A stretch of 64,000 nucleotides of DNA from Collybiopsis luxurians FD-317 M1 (GCA_000827265.1 KN834763.1:310001-374000), one strand, 5' to 3'; positions 36,414 through 48,610 are shown, counted from the stretch's first letter. Notes: generated from the letters alone by a model not told the origin. Numbers and translations: made by a program.

Positions 36414-39400
36414 ATGCCTTCGGTCGCGTCTAAAATGCCAGCAATAGAGGACCTGCAAGCCTTGTTTCCTCTCACTCTCCCTATTCCTACTCCTGACTCT
36501 GTCCCAGACCTCATAACTCCCAAAGACTTGTACCGTGAAGAAAATCTTCTCAGAAATCCCCAGTCTTTTCAAGTTTGGTGGTCAGCGATACACAGTATGC
36601 GAGAGACGTATACATCTCAAAGCAAACTTGAACGACCAGATCTTCCGGAGGCTGTTGCGTCACTACTGGGACCTCTTGCAACTCCTCATTCTCGCATTTC
36701 CCTGCAGAGATTAACTTACCTTTACGAATCGGCTCTCGTTCATTTTCCGAACTCTTTCAAACTGTGGAAATCGTACTTGACCATGCGAATGTCCTTCATC
36801 TTAGGCAAACAAGTCATTAAGAAACGGGCAGGGGGCAGAAAGAAATTTCCTGAAATGAAGGACGCGTTGGTGGATGAACGGGATGACCTCGAGCAATGGG
36901 AGGGTGGGCTGAATGGAATCATAGGCTGGGAGGAGTGGAAATCACTAGTCGCGACTTTCGAACGTGCTTTGATGTGGTTGCCAAATGTATGTCTCTCTAC
37001 ATCCAGTATGTTGCCGAAACTAAGGCGTACTTATTTTAGCTTCCCCGTTTATGGCTGATGTATATCTCCATTTTCTTCCACCCAATGTGTTCACCCTACA
37101 TTTCCTACACTCATGCACGACACACTTTTGACCGAGCCCTACGAACCCTCCCTCCATCTCTTCATTCACGCATATGGGTGCGCTATCTGCTGTGGGCAGA
37201 AAGCAGGGGCGGATCTACCCTTGTAACGGTGTACAGACGTTATATCGCCGTCGATCCTAGCGTCACGGAAAATTTCACTCACCTTCTGTTAAATCCTATC
37301 GATGGAAAGGCGCGTCCACTCGAAGCAGCTAAACTTTTGCTTTCATTAGCTCGCAAGGCTGCTAAAGGAGAGTATCAGAGTCCTGAAGGGAAAAGCTCGT
37401 ACCAACTACTAGGTGATTGGATCGAAGTTGTGGAAAAATTTTCGGATGATGTTGGGCTCGATGTGGAGGAAACTGTGAAATCAAACGCTTCTGCTGCTGA
37501 AGCGGAAGCAAAGAAGGCAGAAAATGAAGGAGTGGAACCTGCTTCGGTTGATGGTCAACTGATTAGGATGGCAGGTCCCGCTGTTGCAGTTGATGCGGAT
37601 GGAAAAGCTTTGCCTCCTTATGACGAAGATGTGGATTACAAGAGTCCTCGGAAGCTCAACATCGAGCAAATCATCGACAAAGACGGTTTCGCTGTCTACA
37701 AAGATCAAGCAGGGCGGCTTTGGACTGGGCTTGCCACCTACTGGATCAAACGTGGCGAATTTGACCGTGTTAAAGAGACTTTTGAAAAAGGCCTTGCTTC
37801 AGTTCTGACGATTCGGGACTTCACGCAAATCTTCGACGCATACGCAGAGTTCGGGGAGTCGCTGATCAGTGCGATGATGGAAAGCCTTGCTGACGAGGAG
37901 GATGAGGATGACGCTGCGGAAACGGAAAAAGAACTGGACGTGAGGATGAAGGAATTTGAAGAGCTAATGGATCGGAGGCCGTTCTTGATAAACAGCGTCT
38001 TGATTCGGCGGAATCCTAACGACGTGCAGGAGTGGGAAAAACTGATTGCTCTTTGGGGAGACGACGATGAGAAGGTAAAGTATAAACCTTGGCCATACTA
38101 GAACTGCTTTTGATCCATCACAATTTCCAGGTTGCCGAGACCTATACGAGGGCGCTTGAAACGATCAATCCACGTAAAGCGACCGCCAATCTTCATCGTT
38201 TGTACATCAACTTTGCGAAATTCTACGAAGAAGGAGGCGCTAGTAATCAGGCTGAGCCAGATCTTGACAGCGCTCGTAAAATTCTCGAGAAGGGGACCAA
38301 AGTGAATTTCAAAGCTGTGGAAGATTTGGCGGAGATTTGGTGTGAATGGGCAGAGTTGGAAATCCGGCACGAGTCAGTCTTGAGATTTATACTCGACTTA
38401 ACCGTCCCTGACGACTTGACAGTAACTACGATGAAGCGATTCGGGTTATGCAGCGAGCTACTGCCACTCCCAAGAACACAAAAATCAATTACCACGACCA
38501 TGTATGTTCTACAAACCCTTATTTTCTGCAAAGGATTCTGATCCATTCATCCAGACTTTGTCATCCCAAACGAGGCTATTCAAGTCTTTAAAGCTCTGGT
38601 CTTTCTACGTAGACTTGGAAGAATCCATCGGGTCGGTAGAAACGGCCAAAATGGTTTATGATAAAATTCTCGATCTCCGGATTGCCAACGCCCAGGTCAT
38701 CGTAAATTACGCAGCATTTTTGGAAGAAAATAAGTATTATGAAGAGAGCTTCAAGGCAAGTTTTTAAGTTGGTTGACGTACAGCTTTTCATTCACCTCCT
38801 TCTGTGTAGGTTTATGACCGAGGTGTGGAACTCTTTACCTTCCCCATTTCCTTCGAAATTTGGAACATATACCTGGCCAAGTTTGTCAAACGATACGTGC
38901 GTCCGAAACCGTTCGATTTCCAAGGTCTTTTCTCACACCAATTCAGGGAGGTTCAAAGCTCGAGCGCGCACGGGATTTATTCGAGCAAGCACTGGAAAAA
39001 TGTCCTCCGAAATCATGTAAATCTATATTTCTGATGTATGCTAAGCTGGAAGAAGATTATGGGTTGGCGAAACGAGCAATGTCAATATATGACCGTGCAA
39101 CGCAAGTTGTGGCTGATGAGGACAGGTTCGAGGTATGTGTCTGTATTAATCAACTTCAGATTGTCGCTCACTCAATAGCAGATGTTCACAATATATGTCG
39201 CGAAAGCTACCGCAAATTATGGTTTGCCTGCAACACGACCTATCTACGAACGGGCGCTAGAAGGTGATTTCGTCCTTCGAATTTTATTCTGCTTAATGTC
39301 TTCTGATTATCTTCGCAGTTCTTCCCGACCGTCAAACAGCCGAGATGAGTCTCCGCTTCGCTGCTCTTGAACGCAAATTGGGCGAAATTGACAGAGCACG

Positions 39401-39797
39401 AGCTATCTATGCTCATGCCTCTCAATTTTGCGATCCGAGGGTCAACCCCAAGTTCTGGACCGAGTGGAATGCCTTCGAGTATGAGACAGGATCAGAAGAC
39501 ACATTTAGAGAGATGCTGCGTATCAAACGTAGTGTGCAAGCGCAGTTCAACACAGAAGCGAGCTATATTGCTGCACAGACTATGGCTGCCAGAGAGGGTA
39601 CTCGACAGGCTGATGCAGAGGAGGAGGCCCCAGACGCAATGGCGGCTGCCGAGAGAGAAGCCGGAAATGCTCCATCGTTTGTCGCGGCGAAGCAGACGGC
39701 GCTACATCCAAAATCAGATTCAAATACTGCGCCAGCAGCTGCCTCCATCGCTAATGCGGATGAAATACATATCTCTGATGATGAGGAAGATTTGTAG
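36414..39797 (+). CDS. SYF1: Pre-mRNA splicing factor Syf1 (XAB2 family)
   Basis: HAT-repeat scaffold of the Prp19-associated NineTeen complex in the active spliceosome; the animal orthologue XAB2 also acts in transcription-coupled repair. ATG 36414; exons 36414-36986, 37040-38074 and 38131 onward, with further short introns up to TAG 39797. HAT-like repeats are visible throughout: LLRNPQSFQVWWSAIHSM, FPNSFKLWKSYLTMRMSF, LHSRIWVRYLLWAES, LFKSLKLWSFYVDLEESIG, ISFEIWNIYLAKFVKRY and VNPKFWTEWNAFEYETG. The C-terminus is acidic (IHISDDEEDL). About 1,000 residues, slightly longer than yeast Syf1. An alternative in-frame TTG upstream is not needed. Divergent from BET4. Confidence 0.95.
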
Positions 39798-40061
39798 TTT
39801 ATTTCTTTGCTGTTGTACTACTGTATCTAGTCTGCTGTATGATGCGATGCGATAATATGAACTATTTCGGCAAGCTCGGACACAGCATTACGCCTCATTC
39901 TCCAACTGATCCGCATATGAAACAGCTAATCGTATGAAAATAGATGAGGCATTTTTTGGATGGCTGCGAAGAGGAAGGAGCTAGGTTCCGACTGTTCCGT
40001 TGCGTCATTTTGTGGATGATAATTCCGGATCTAACAACAACAAATATCCCGGCCTGAAAAC

Positions 40062-40069
40062 TATATAAG
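40062..40069 (+). promoter_or_regulatory. TATA box of metallothionein gene 2
   Basis: TATATAAG at 40062-40069, about 53 bp before the start codon at 40122. Confidence 0.55.
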
Positions 40070-40121
40070 AGGTAGTTTGGTAATCTTTTGAACAAACAGA
40101 ATCTATCAACTGCTCTTCACA

Positions 40122-40400
40122 ATGTTTACTGTACGTTGCCCTCTTGTATCCGCCATCGCACATCCCAGGCTGATGGAAATTCTCGCAATCAGATCACTCA
40201 GACCCCCGTTTCTCAAGCCAACTGCGGTAAACCTAGCTGCAGGTAAAGACTTTTTCGCTAGACGACTATAGAATGATCAATCTGACTTGCTTTCTTCGTT
40301 AGCTGCGGAAGTTCGTGAGTACAAGGCTGTCGGACGATCTTCAGAGGACTGACCTAAACGTCGTAGTTGCGGCTGCAAACCCGACGAATGCAAGTGCTAG
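40122..40400 (+). CDS. Metallothionein 2, 34 residues, four exons
   Basis: Paralogue of the metallothionein at 34503. Exons 40122-40130 (codes MFT), 40193-40242, 40303-40314 (12 nt only) and 40367-40400 give 34 codons plus TAG. The head is MFT/ITQTPVSQAN; the first copy has MFT/TAQAPVSQTN. The tail has seven Cys in the pattern C-x4-C-x-C-x3-C-x-C-x4-C-x-C, ending KPDECKC. The first intron (after codon 3) and the last intron (inside a Ser codon before the final C-x-C) are at the same places in both genes. The 12-nt exon shows one extra intron here. An upstream acceptor could add eight residues after MFT, but the alignment with the first gene favours the model given. Cytosolic metal buffer; metal preference unknown. 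Confidence 0.85.
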
Positions 40401-40485
40401 ACAATGCGGCCGATGGCTATATTTGCTGTATATTAAAGTGGTATTAAATACTTTTGGATCTCTCTACAGTCGAGGGCTTCTTTCA

Positions 40486-40864
40486 TTATCTATTCCATCG
40501 ATCTATTTCGACAGAACATAACTCTTCCCAATTGGCTTCCCACCCAGAGCCCTCGAGCCAGGGCTGCTCCGTCCACGTTGATATTGCACTTCGAGATTCT
40601 TCAAAAGATATAGAGTGACTTCTAAGGGCATTGACCAGTGCGATATGTCCATTGAGTGCGCGATGATAGGGTATCAGAATTTCGGGTATGGTCGAAGCTG
40701 CAGAATAGAAATAAGATGACGTCGTGGAAATATATTAGTACGGTCTCACCGAATTTCTCCAAAGACCAAGTGGTCCACAGAGGTTCCTGCTGAACCCACT
40801 GACATCCTTTGTTCCTGTACGCATCAATAACCAAGACTTCAAGATTATCCACTATAGCAGTCAT
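40486..40864 (-). CDS. Small Trp-rich protein, 108 residues, unknown
   Basis: Two exons, 40864-40750 and 40697-40486, join in frame to give 108 codons plus stop. No family is recognised. Visible phrases are NLEVLVIDAYRNKGCQWVQQ, PLWTTWSLEKFG, IPEILIPYHRALNGHIALVN and TWTEQPWLEGSGWEANWEEL. It is rich in Trp and acidic at the end, and has no signal peptide or membrane segment. The clean splice junction and steady composition support a real gene. It converges with metallothionein 2 (85 bp between stops). Confidence 0.6.
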
Positions 40865-41098
40865 TTTTCGAAACTGCTTTTGCTATGTTTTTACTGTTAA
40901 CGCTGCAGCTGTTATTGAAGGTAGAATAATAACAATACCAGTTTTGCCAAAACGCCGTCGAGGTCGTGTATCCTTTGTTCCATTAAGTCCAATTTTGGAC
41001 CTACGATACGCGTACGAGGAAGACGATTGGGAGCACTTGACAAGGCATTGCTGAATGATTTAACTGAGAAGGATACAGAAAGGTAGTTATAGTACGTC

Positions 41099-41341
41099 CT
41101 ACTCTAGCTCTGTACGTGCGTCAACGAGACTTTTTGCTGCCTTTAAACCGTCGATGAGGATGAGATCATCCCAGATGTCTGTTGCAGCGCGTAATTCCTG
41201 TAATAACGTCCTTAGTTTTCGATGAAAGGTCGATTCAGTCGATTTTGCAGGCGAGGACGGAATATTGCTTGCTTGTCGATGCTGGACCGGAGAGGAATTG
41301 GGAGTTGAAGGACCCTTAAAGGATGCAAGACGACTGCTCAT
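41099..41341 (-). CDS. Small protein, 80 residues, unknown
   Basis: Single-exon frame from ATG 41341 to 41099. The N-terminus is Ser/Pro-rich (GPSTPNSSPVQHRQ); the C-terminal half looks helical (FHRKLRTLLQELRAATDIWD, LIDGLKAAKSLVDARTELE). No family is recognised. Only 68 bp separate its start codon from that of the divergent eIF2B gamma gene, which suggests a real, co-expressed gene. Confidence 0.55.
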   Translation of the reverse strand: MSSRLASFKGPSTPNSSPVQHRQASNIPSSPAKSTESTFHRKLRTLLQELRAATDIWDDLILIDGLKAAKSLVDARTELE

Positions 41342-41409
41342 AATGGCGGTAGGGAAGAGTGCTATGTATAAGCGCCCAAACTCAACTGACTCATTCCCTT
41401 ACTTCCACA
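41342..41409. promoter_or_regulatory. 68-bp divergent promoter, small ORF / GCD1
   Basis: The whole space between two divergent start codons (41341 minus, 41410 plus). Any core promoter elements of both genes must lie here or inside the genes. No TATA box is evident. Confidence 0.45.
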
Positions 41410-43289
41410 ATGGATATCGGTGTCGCGACCTCTGAGCCTTTGACGCGTGAATTTTTGGCGGTCGTGATAGCCGGCTTTGGAAACGAGTAATCATCTGCTC
41501 TCAATCAGTACGCGATCTAATATTGGATAACAGACTCGTCCCGCTCACTAGCAACAACGGCGCTGAGCCATGTCCAAAGGCGTTGGTCCCTATTGCAAAC
41601 AAACCTATGATAGATTATGTGCTCTCTTGGATAGAACAAAGTGGTATCAAAGGTGCGTTACTTCAGAGTGTTTTTGTTCCGTCAACGACAATTCCGTAGA
41701 CGTTCTCTTAATCTGCCCTTCAATCCATCGGCCAATGATCTCACATCATGTTCATTCTGGTCTTTCAACGCTTCACATCGATGTTCAAACCTATGACGAG
41801 TCCCCCGAGAGCAACACGGGAACTTGCACTCTGTTGCGGCATTTCGCAAACAGAATCTCTGAAGATTTTATTCTACTTCCATGTGATTTTATACCCCCTT
41901 CATCCTTGTCTCTCAGCACCATTTTGAATAAGTTTCGGACGGAGAGTGTGAGCGATGGCTCAGTCGCCACTACCTGTTGGTTTGCGGCCCACCAACCCGA
42001 CAAAAACACGCTGGTTGAAGACTGGGGCTCGTTACCGCCTCCAGTACCTATAGTCTGGGACGAAGTGACGGGAACTTTACTCCTTGTCGAAACGCAAGAC
42101 AATATTGACCACAACTCGGAAGAGATGGAATTGAGGATGTCACTTTTGACGCAGTATGGTTACCTTGTCCTGTAGCAGTTCCTCAACGTTGATAAACACA
42201 TACTTCAGATACCCGCGAACGAAGCTGTCCAATCGATACCAAGATTCTCATGTTTACATTTGTCGAAGATCCGTATTAGACTTACTGCAAGAGAAGAAAC
42301 ACTTTGATTCGTTCAGAGAAGAGTTCGTACCTTGGTTATGCAAGGTTCAGTATCAGCGGAGGAAACGTGAAAAATACGGTCCAAGTAAGCCATTTCCATT
42401 CGATTGCATTACTTAAACTAACGTACCCATAGTTTTGAATCCAATCACAAATGCAGTCACTCAGGACGTTTCATTGAAACATTCTACACTCCGGGCTGCT
42501 CCAAAAATGACCAGCAAAAACATCATCCACGAATCCGATGACGGGGATGCATCCTCTCCATTTGACTCCGAATCAACGATAGACTCGTCGAGCCTACGAG
42601 TTGGGCTTATGCTTCATCCTGCAAATGCAGGATTTACGACGCGTGTCAACAATATTCATTCGTTATTAGACATGAACCGAAGAGTAGGCTTCTGTATTTA
42701 CTTACCGCTACTCATTGCTGAACTGTTTCACTAGCTTTTAACAGAAACCTCCTATTCCCTCCCAACCGACCCACAAAATAGATCCTTTATCGATGCCAAA
42801 GCAACGATATCTTCTGACACAATCGTTGGTTCTTTTACTCAGGTATCCGAGCGAACGACAATCAAAAAATCCGTTGTCGGTAAACACTGTGTCATTGGAA
42901 AGATGGCGAGGATAACGGGTTGCGTTCTTCTCGACCACTGCGTTATTGGGGAAGGGTAAGCTTGCGTATACAAGCTCGGAGTATTGGACCTGACAATTTC
43001 CTCAGCGCAAAAGTTGATGGGTGTATTCTGGGGAAGAACACCAAAGTCGGGGCCAAGGCTGAGCTCACGCGCTGCGTTACACAAGCTGGATATGAAGTGG
43101 GACCAGGAGGTATGATGGAGTCTCCCAAGTCTCGTTATTTGTTCATATTTTCGTGCAGAGACTTTCAAGAATGAAAAGCTAGATGTCTCCGATTGGACAG
43201 CAGGCCCGGACGACAGTCATAGCGAAGACGAGGATGAGGAAAGCAGTGAAGAAGACGATACCGAAGAGGAAGAAAGTGAAGAAGAGTAA
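41410..43289 (+). CDS. GCD1: Translation initiation factor eIF2B subunit gamma
   Basis: Catalytic-subcomplex partner (gamma, with epsilon) of eIF2B, the guanine-nucleotide exchange factor for eIF2. Eight exons: 41410-41486, 41534-41652, 41700-42153, 42209-42384, 42433-42683, 42735-42955, 43006-43109, 43159-43289, giving 510 codons plus stop. The N-terminal nucleotidyltransferase-like domain has FLAVVIAGFG, PKALVPIANKPMIDYVLSWI and SGIKDVLLICP. The C-terminal left-handed beta-helix has hexapeptide-like VVGKHCVIGKMARITGCVLL and VDGCILGKNTKVGAKAEL. The end is very acidic (SEEDDTEEEESEEE). No W2/HEAT domain follows, which separates gamma from epsilon. Length is near that of yeast Gcd1 (578). Confidence 0.93.
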
Positions 43290-43747
43290 ACTGGTTACAC
43301 TTACGCAGCTCTTTGTATTGGTCACATCCGGTGGTGCATTAACTAGTGCATCAGTGTACACAGGCACGAAGGAAGGGCGTACAATCGGACACTTTTGGCG
43401 CCGGTTAGGGCTTGCTATAAGGACAGCTTTCATATACAAAGTGAAGTTTTAGAAAGACTCTCCTGTTTTGCTTCGGGGACCCCCCAGCGCAGCGAGACCC
43501 TCAAGGGAAAGAAGAAAGCCTCAAGTTTTGCGCTAGTTTGGCTGTGAGCTAGTCGAGTTCCCTGCCCGTAAACTCCAAAAGTTGGTAGAGCAAATCTTAA
43601 CTATAAAAGATATACTTTAGCTATGCATGCCAATACATTACAAATGTGAATATAGTACAGTGCATATCCATAATTCATACCTATGCAAAAAGAATACGGA
43701 ATAAAGTTGGAGATAAATCGTATTACTTAGAACCCGGTCGTACGGTT
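43290..43747. other. Convergent intergenic region
   Basis: Lies between the stops of eIF2B gamma and the kinase. An open frame continues at 43183-43452 in another phase but is a shadow of the GCD1 acidic tail. No gene is seen. Confidence 0.45.
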
Positions 43748-46640
43748 TCAGCTCTTGACTGATATAGACTTGTTATACAAAAAGTAAGAGTCCTGGTCTT
43801 GATCTGTTTCTAGATCAGGGATCCCCGCATCAGCCGTCTCTTCCTGCTCCTCTTCGATAGTATTAGTATACACTGCTTCAAGCATGCTTGTTAGACCCGT
43901 TTCTACTACCGATAGACATTTTGACAAATCGTCGATTGTCCTAGCTAACTCAATTTGAGTACTCTCTTCCGATCCGAGCACGGAGAAATCTAATGGCCTC
44001 AGGACGGGTAAAACAGAGGAACTGGGCAGCGATGAAATTGATGCCAGAGATGATGAAGGGTTATGGGAGTGAGCACGGGGTTGTTGCGGATACATCGACG
44101 ATGACGTGTCCACAGGAGCGGAACGGAGATCAAATGAAGGGGGAGAGTTTGTTCTAGGTAGACCCCAAGAGAATAGAGAGTTAGCATCCTTGAAAGTAGA
44201 GTGAGTGGGTGGAAGAAGAGGGTTGGAAGTCATAGAAGAATTAAGATGGCTAGGAGAAGGAGTGAAGATGCGGGAGTTCGCCACAGCCGAAGGGGATGGC
44301 GGTAAGAGATCACTTAGACCCAGCTGGTGTTCGGACGATAACGAAGGAATCTGGAATGAGATCAGTAAAAAAATTCGGCCGGCGAGAGAACTGACAAACC
44401 TTCAGAACATCCTTGAGACCCGGTGTGCCCAGGTTCGTAGTACGACCAGTGGAACTTGAATCGCTGCCGCTGCGATTTCTTCTCATTGGCTCTGCAAATG
44501 GTCTCACAGGTGGTAGGAGCGGTAAGCTATCTATGGGGTCATCCAGATTCTGAGCCGACGGAAGAGCCGCAAACGTAGAATTGGGGTGACTTTGCACCTC
44601 CGGTAAAGCAGTTGCAGACCGGGTGCGCATTATTGATGGTGAGGGTCGCGGTGCAGTGAACGCATTGTGTCTGGAGCTCGTGTCCAATGAAAACGTCGTT
44701 TGATGAGTTCCGGGAGAGGAGACTAGGGACAGCTTAGAGGAAGAAGCGACAGTATCGCCAGTGGATCTGGTGGGTATACTTGTAGACGGGGGTGTTAAGG
44801 ATTTGGGGGCGGCAGGAAATTGGAAGCTGGCATTAGAATCTGGTTGTGCTGACAGACCTTCCCGGCGGCCAGACAAGCCTTCTGCTGTACTCTGCGACCT
44901 CTTTCGAGGGATAAGAGGTCGTGTAGTCGATGCTGTGGATATGTCAGGGGAGGAAGAGGAAAGTCCAGATGGAGAGGCGGAATTAATAGGTATTGGAGGA
45001 TTTGGAAGGTCAAGGGAGGTGTCAGGGGCCGGTGGAATCGAAATATCCGGCGGCCCTCGGGTAGAACGTACATCTCTGTAGGTAGGGGTGGAACGCACTG
45101 TTCCAGACGCTGATGAAGCAGAGCCCTCACTCTTGTCCGTTGCTGGTGATATGTCGTCCGATTTACCATCTAGTGAAATACCGGATGGTGAAGCGGAAAC
45201 CTCCTCGTCTGATACGATAAGGTTGGTTATGTTTAGTTTCGATCGAGTTGGCCGAGGGAACACGAAGTCTCGAGTCTTGGCGATATCTTCCTCGTTCAAA
45301 TCCAGCGTTCGCTTTGTTTGGACAGAAGTGGAAGGAGTAGATACTGGTGAAGGTTCTGGAGGTGTATGACGGGTGATCGGAGGTTGGAATGTAGGTGGAC
45401 GGAATGTGTTTTGTTGTGCTGACTCGTCTTCAAACAGAAGACGTAGCGACGAGGGTAAAGGTGTGCTTGGGCCCGCACGAATGGTTGCTTGGGCACTGAT
45501 AGGCTCAGATTCTACCTCGTCATAGTGTGAGTTCGCGTCTTCCTGAGAAGAAGACGCATAATGACGGCCTCGAACAGTCTCAAACTCCCAGATACTTGCT
45601 GTGTCGAAATCCTTTGCGTTGAGTCTGCAATAACATCAGACATCAGTCTAGAGTGCAGGCTCATTTTACGACGGCACCTACTCTTCCTCCTCCCAGTCTA
45701 GGGGCCCTGCAAGACTGTCTCGAGGTCCGGCTTGTTGTAGGCGACGAACTAGTTCTTGTAAGAAAGTTACCGGAACTTTAGCTACAGACTTGATCCACTT
45801 CGTTTTGAGAAGTTCGTCTGCCGGAAGGCGCTAATAGAAGGTCAGGAGCGAAAATTACTTAGAAATTGGATGAAAACGTGCCTCCAATGGGGCTTCTTTT
45901 AAGCAAAACGACATGAAGTCGCGCATGTCTTTACCGGCTTCGGCATCGGTCAGACGCGGCGGCTTGGCTCTCGGAATGAGATCCATGACTTTGAACTTGT
46001 CCAGATTGGAATGCGGAGGAGTCCCCTTCACCATCTCGTATATCATAATACCCAAACTCCAAATGTCGGCCTTCGTATCGTATGCTGGTGTAGCTTGGAC
46101 CACCTCAGGCGCCATCCAATAAGGAGTTCCAGTCAGTGTATTTCGCTTGCTGGACACAGTAGCCAATAGGGCAGAAACACCGAAATCACAGATCATGACT
46201 TTGCCAGCAGCTGTGACCAGAACGTTTGCAGCCTTCATGTCTCTATGAATGACAGGGACCTTGTGGAGGTAGCTGAGGCCAACAAGGACTTCTCTGATAA
46301 TCACAGATATGAACTTCTCCTCCAGACACCCATCTCTCGAAGCTTTCATTAATGATAATACACTCCCTCCTTGAGCAAATTCCATGACAATCCAGACCCT
46401 GGGTCCGTCCATATAACAACCATAATATTTTGTGACATTCGGTGCATCTCGAAGTTGAGTCAACAAGGCTACTTCTCGCTGGATATCGTCTACGTCGTCG
46501 TCGGCAGTATCGAGATTGATGATTTTGAGAGCCACGACGTTTCCTGTCGGGATATGAATGCCTTTGGAAACCGAGCCATAAGCACCCTTTCCGACAGTTT
46601 CTAAACGCTTGTAGAGCTGGTGAACCGAAGGTTGAGCCAT
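43748..46640 (-). CDS. Ste20/GCK-type serine-threonine kinase (Nak1/Kic1-like)
   Basis: Germinal-centre kinase of the Ste20 group; fungal Nak1/Kic1 act in the morphogenesis (MOR/RAM) pathway controlling polarity and septation. ATG 46640; the kinase domain fills the first exon: VGKGAYGSVSKG (P-loop), VALKII (catalytic Lys), VIHRDMKAANVLV (catalytic loop), ICDFGVSALL (DFG), GTPYWM/APE and DIWSLGIMIYEM. The intron 45881-45831 begins GCACGT; only a GC-AG junction joins APLE to RLPADELLKTKW in frame. The tail of about 600 residues is Ser/Pro-rich and low-complexity (for example RRNRSGSDSSSTGR). It ends with a short helical region (IELARTIDDLSKCLSVVE) and DQDSYFLYNKSISVKS. About 880 residues. Sid1-type kinases lack such a tail, so Nak1/Kic1 is favoured; the assignment rests on family knowledge. 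Confidence 0.9.
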
Positions 46641-47012
46641 GCAATAATGGAAGAGAGCTGAACGGCCAAGAGCATCAAGTTCGGGGCGTTCGTTTGATGA
46701 AGAGAAAATTCAAGGGTCACGCAAGTGGCACGCTGCACGGCGCCTGACCTAATCACCTTGCTTGCAAGGTCTATTCTACTCCAATTCTCGCACACATTTC
46801 GAGCGGACCGACGGTTGTTACTATGGAGGAAATGGCCGGACCGACAGTCTTACACGTGATAGTAAAACGTGATTTCTTACGCAACACTCTGGATTAAAGC
46901 GCATCGAAATATCAAAATACAAGTATGGAATACAGAATTGTGTGCATTTTATATTATACCGCAACCGTAATTTCTTTTACACTATCTAACAAAAGAAAAG
47001 AAACCGTATCAA
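46641..47012. other. Intergenic; boundary to A/T-rich accessory region
   Basis: 5' flank of the kinase and 3' flank of the F-box gene. No gene is seen. From here to the right end base composition is visibly richer in A/T. Confidence 0.45.
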
Positions 47013-48466
47013 TCAATCTAATATTGTGTGATATCCCAATGAAAATGACCAGCGCAGCCGTCCCTCTTCAGCCTGTTGTGTCACATATGGTTTGTCCATT
47101 TTCTTCCACGTTCCGTTTGAATATTTCCACTGCCGTGATCCAACTACAATACGTTGCAGTCGGGTAAAAATCACAGCGAATGCTCCAAACAACTCTTCAA
47201 AGTTGCTTATTTGGTAGGTCCTTCGAAAGTGTAAAAGTCTGAGCATCAGACAATGCTGAAGACTTTGTCGAAGGTTATAGATCATTTGCATCTTTGAAAG
47301 CAGTTAGATAAGGCAACTGAGATGGAAACAAAACTTACTAATGTGTTAGGAGTTGATACTTCCAGTTTAAAGTCTAATGACAATTGCTCCAGATTTGGCA
47401 TTCGAATAAACAGACAAGACAAATCGTCTTCTTCAAACGTACTGAGTGATATCTCCATTTTTTGCACAGATCTAAAATGAAGATTTGCCAGTGAAGTGTG
47501 AATTCTCTTTACAGGATGATGCGAAAGATCAAGAGTATGGAGTTCATTGCAGGATGGATCAATGATCTGAAGCAAATCCAAAGGACCAGAATAAGTTTCT
47601 AATGTTATACCTTGACATCCTTTTTTATCATTTGCCTGGAAAGGTGGACATACACCCACAATTTTCAAGTCACGCAGACTTGGAAATGCGAGTAGAAATG
47701 TCAAGAAAGTAGATCGTTCCATGCCTTGTTTAGCCACATCGGTATCCCATGCGATTGGAGATGATTTGATAATCAGTTTTGTCAGTGTCGTTGATAAAGG
47801 AAAAGGATGTGTGCGCAATGTACGGCGAAATTTCTTTGTCCAAGCCAACACCAGTTCCCGAATGCAACAGCAGTATCGAATGATCTCGCTATCTCCAGGA
47901 GGGCTGTGCCAACAACTAGAATCCATGCTCAACTGAGTTATCGTAGGATTTTCTTTCGTGAATGATGGGCGCGGTCGAAAACAGCAACGTAGGAGACGAA
48001 GATCTTGTAGGTGATGCAGCACTCGTAATTGTTGTAGAAAAAGCTGCGGCAAAATCGCTTCTTTGAGTGCAAGGGACGTGAGATTCCGGAATAAAGGGAG
48101 GATTGAGAAATATTCATTCCAGTTTACCCTCATCGCTCTATCGTAGTCGTGAGGAGCAAAGAGGAAGAACGTATGCATGTCGCCAACATGTAAACGTTTT
48201 ACAAAAAATGTGGTGACCCCCTTTGCATCAATCCAGTCTTTCGCCTGAGTCAAAAATCGATTGTGGCTTCGAAAATCGAGCTCGCGATACTGAACGAAAT
48301 TGGCGATGCCATGGAACCGGTGACAGGTGAGACTGAGAGCGAAAAGGCTACCCTGAACACAGAGACAAATGCTCTCCCACACTTCTGTGGGCAAGCGACA
48401 GGTTACATTGCATCGATGAAGTCGAACTTTGCTGGTGTGAGATATATCCAGAGAAAATGAAGGCAT
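47013..48466 (-). CDS. F-box/LRR-like protein 1
   Basis: Putative SCF substrate adaptor. Exons 48466-47339 and 47291-47013 give 468 codons plus stop. An F-box-like start, CRLPTEVWESICLCVQGSLF, is followed by ALSLTCHRFHGIANFVQYRE. Irregular leucine-rich segments follow, such as LFRNLTSLALKEAILPQL, LRVLHHLQDLRLLRCC, TTLTKLIIKSSP and MPNLEQLSLDFKLEV. The end has IVVGSRQWKYSNGTWKKM. The gene plan (one very long exon, one short 3' exon, intron in phase 0) is shared with the F-box gene at 57214. Both also have a C-C-F after a leucine block and a CWH phrase after the next block (SSCWHSPP here, VCWHGKN there). They look like old paralogues. No target can be inferred. Confidence 0.75.
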
Positions 48467-48610
48467 GATTAACAGAATATGTGATTATTGTTCGAAGAAG
48501 AGAACTTCAGATATAGCTTTGATTGTACACATGTGATTATGATGCACCTCCATGTCATCAGAGTATCTGGATGAGAGGCGCCATCAGTTAAATCAATAGC
48601 GTGGTGCATC

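Noticed and set aside
43183..43452. Lys-rich open frame overlapping the end of GCD1
   Set aside because: A phase-shifted reading of the GAAGA-rich acidic tail of eIF2B gamma; no independent support.
44205..45369. Plus-strand frames opposite the kinase tail
   Set aside because: Antisense shadows of a low-complexity Ser/Pro-rich region.
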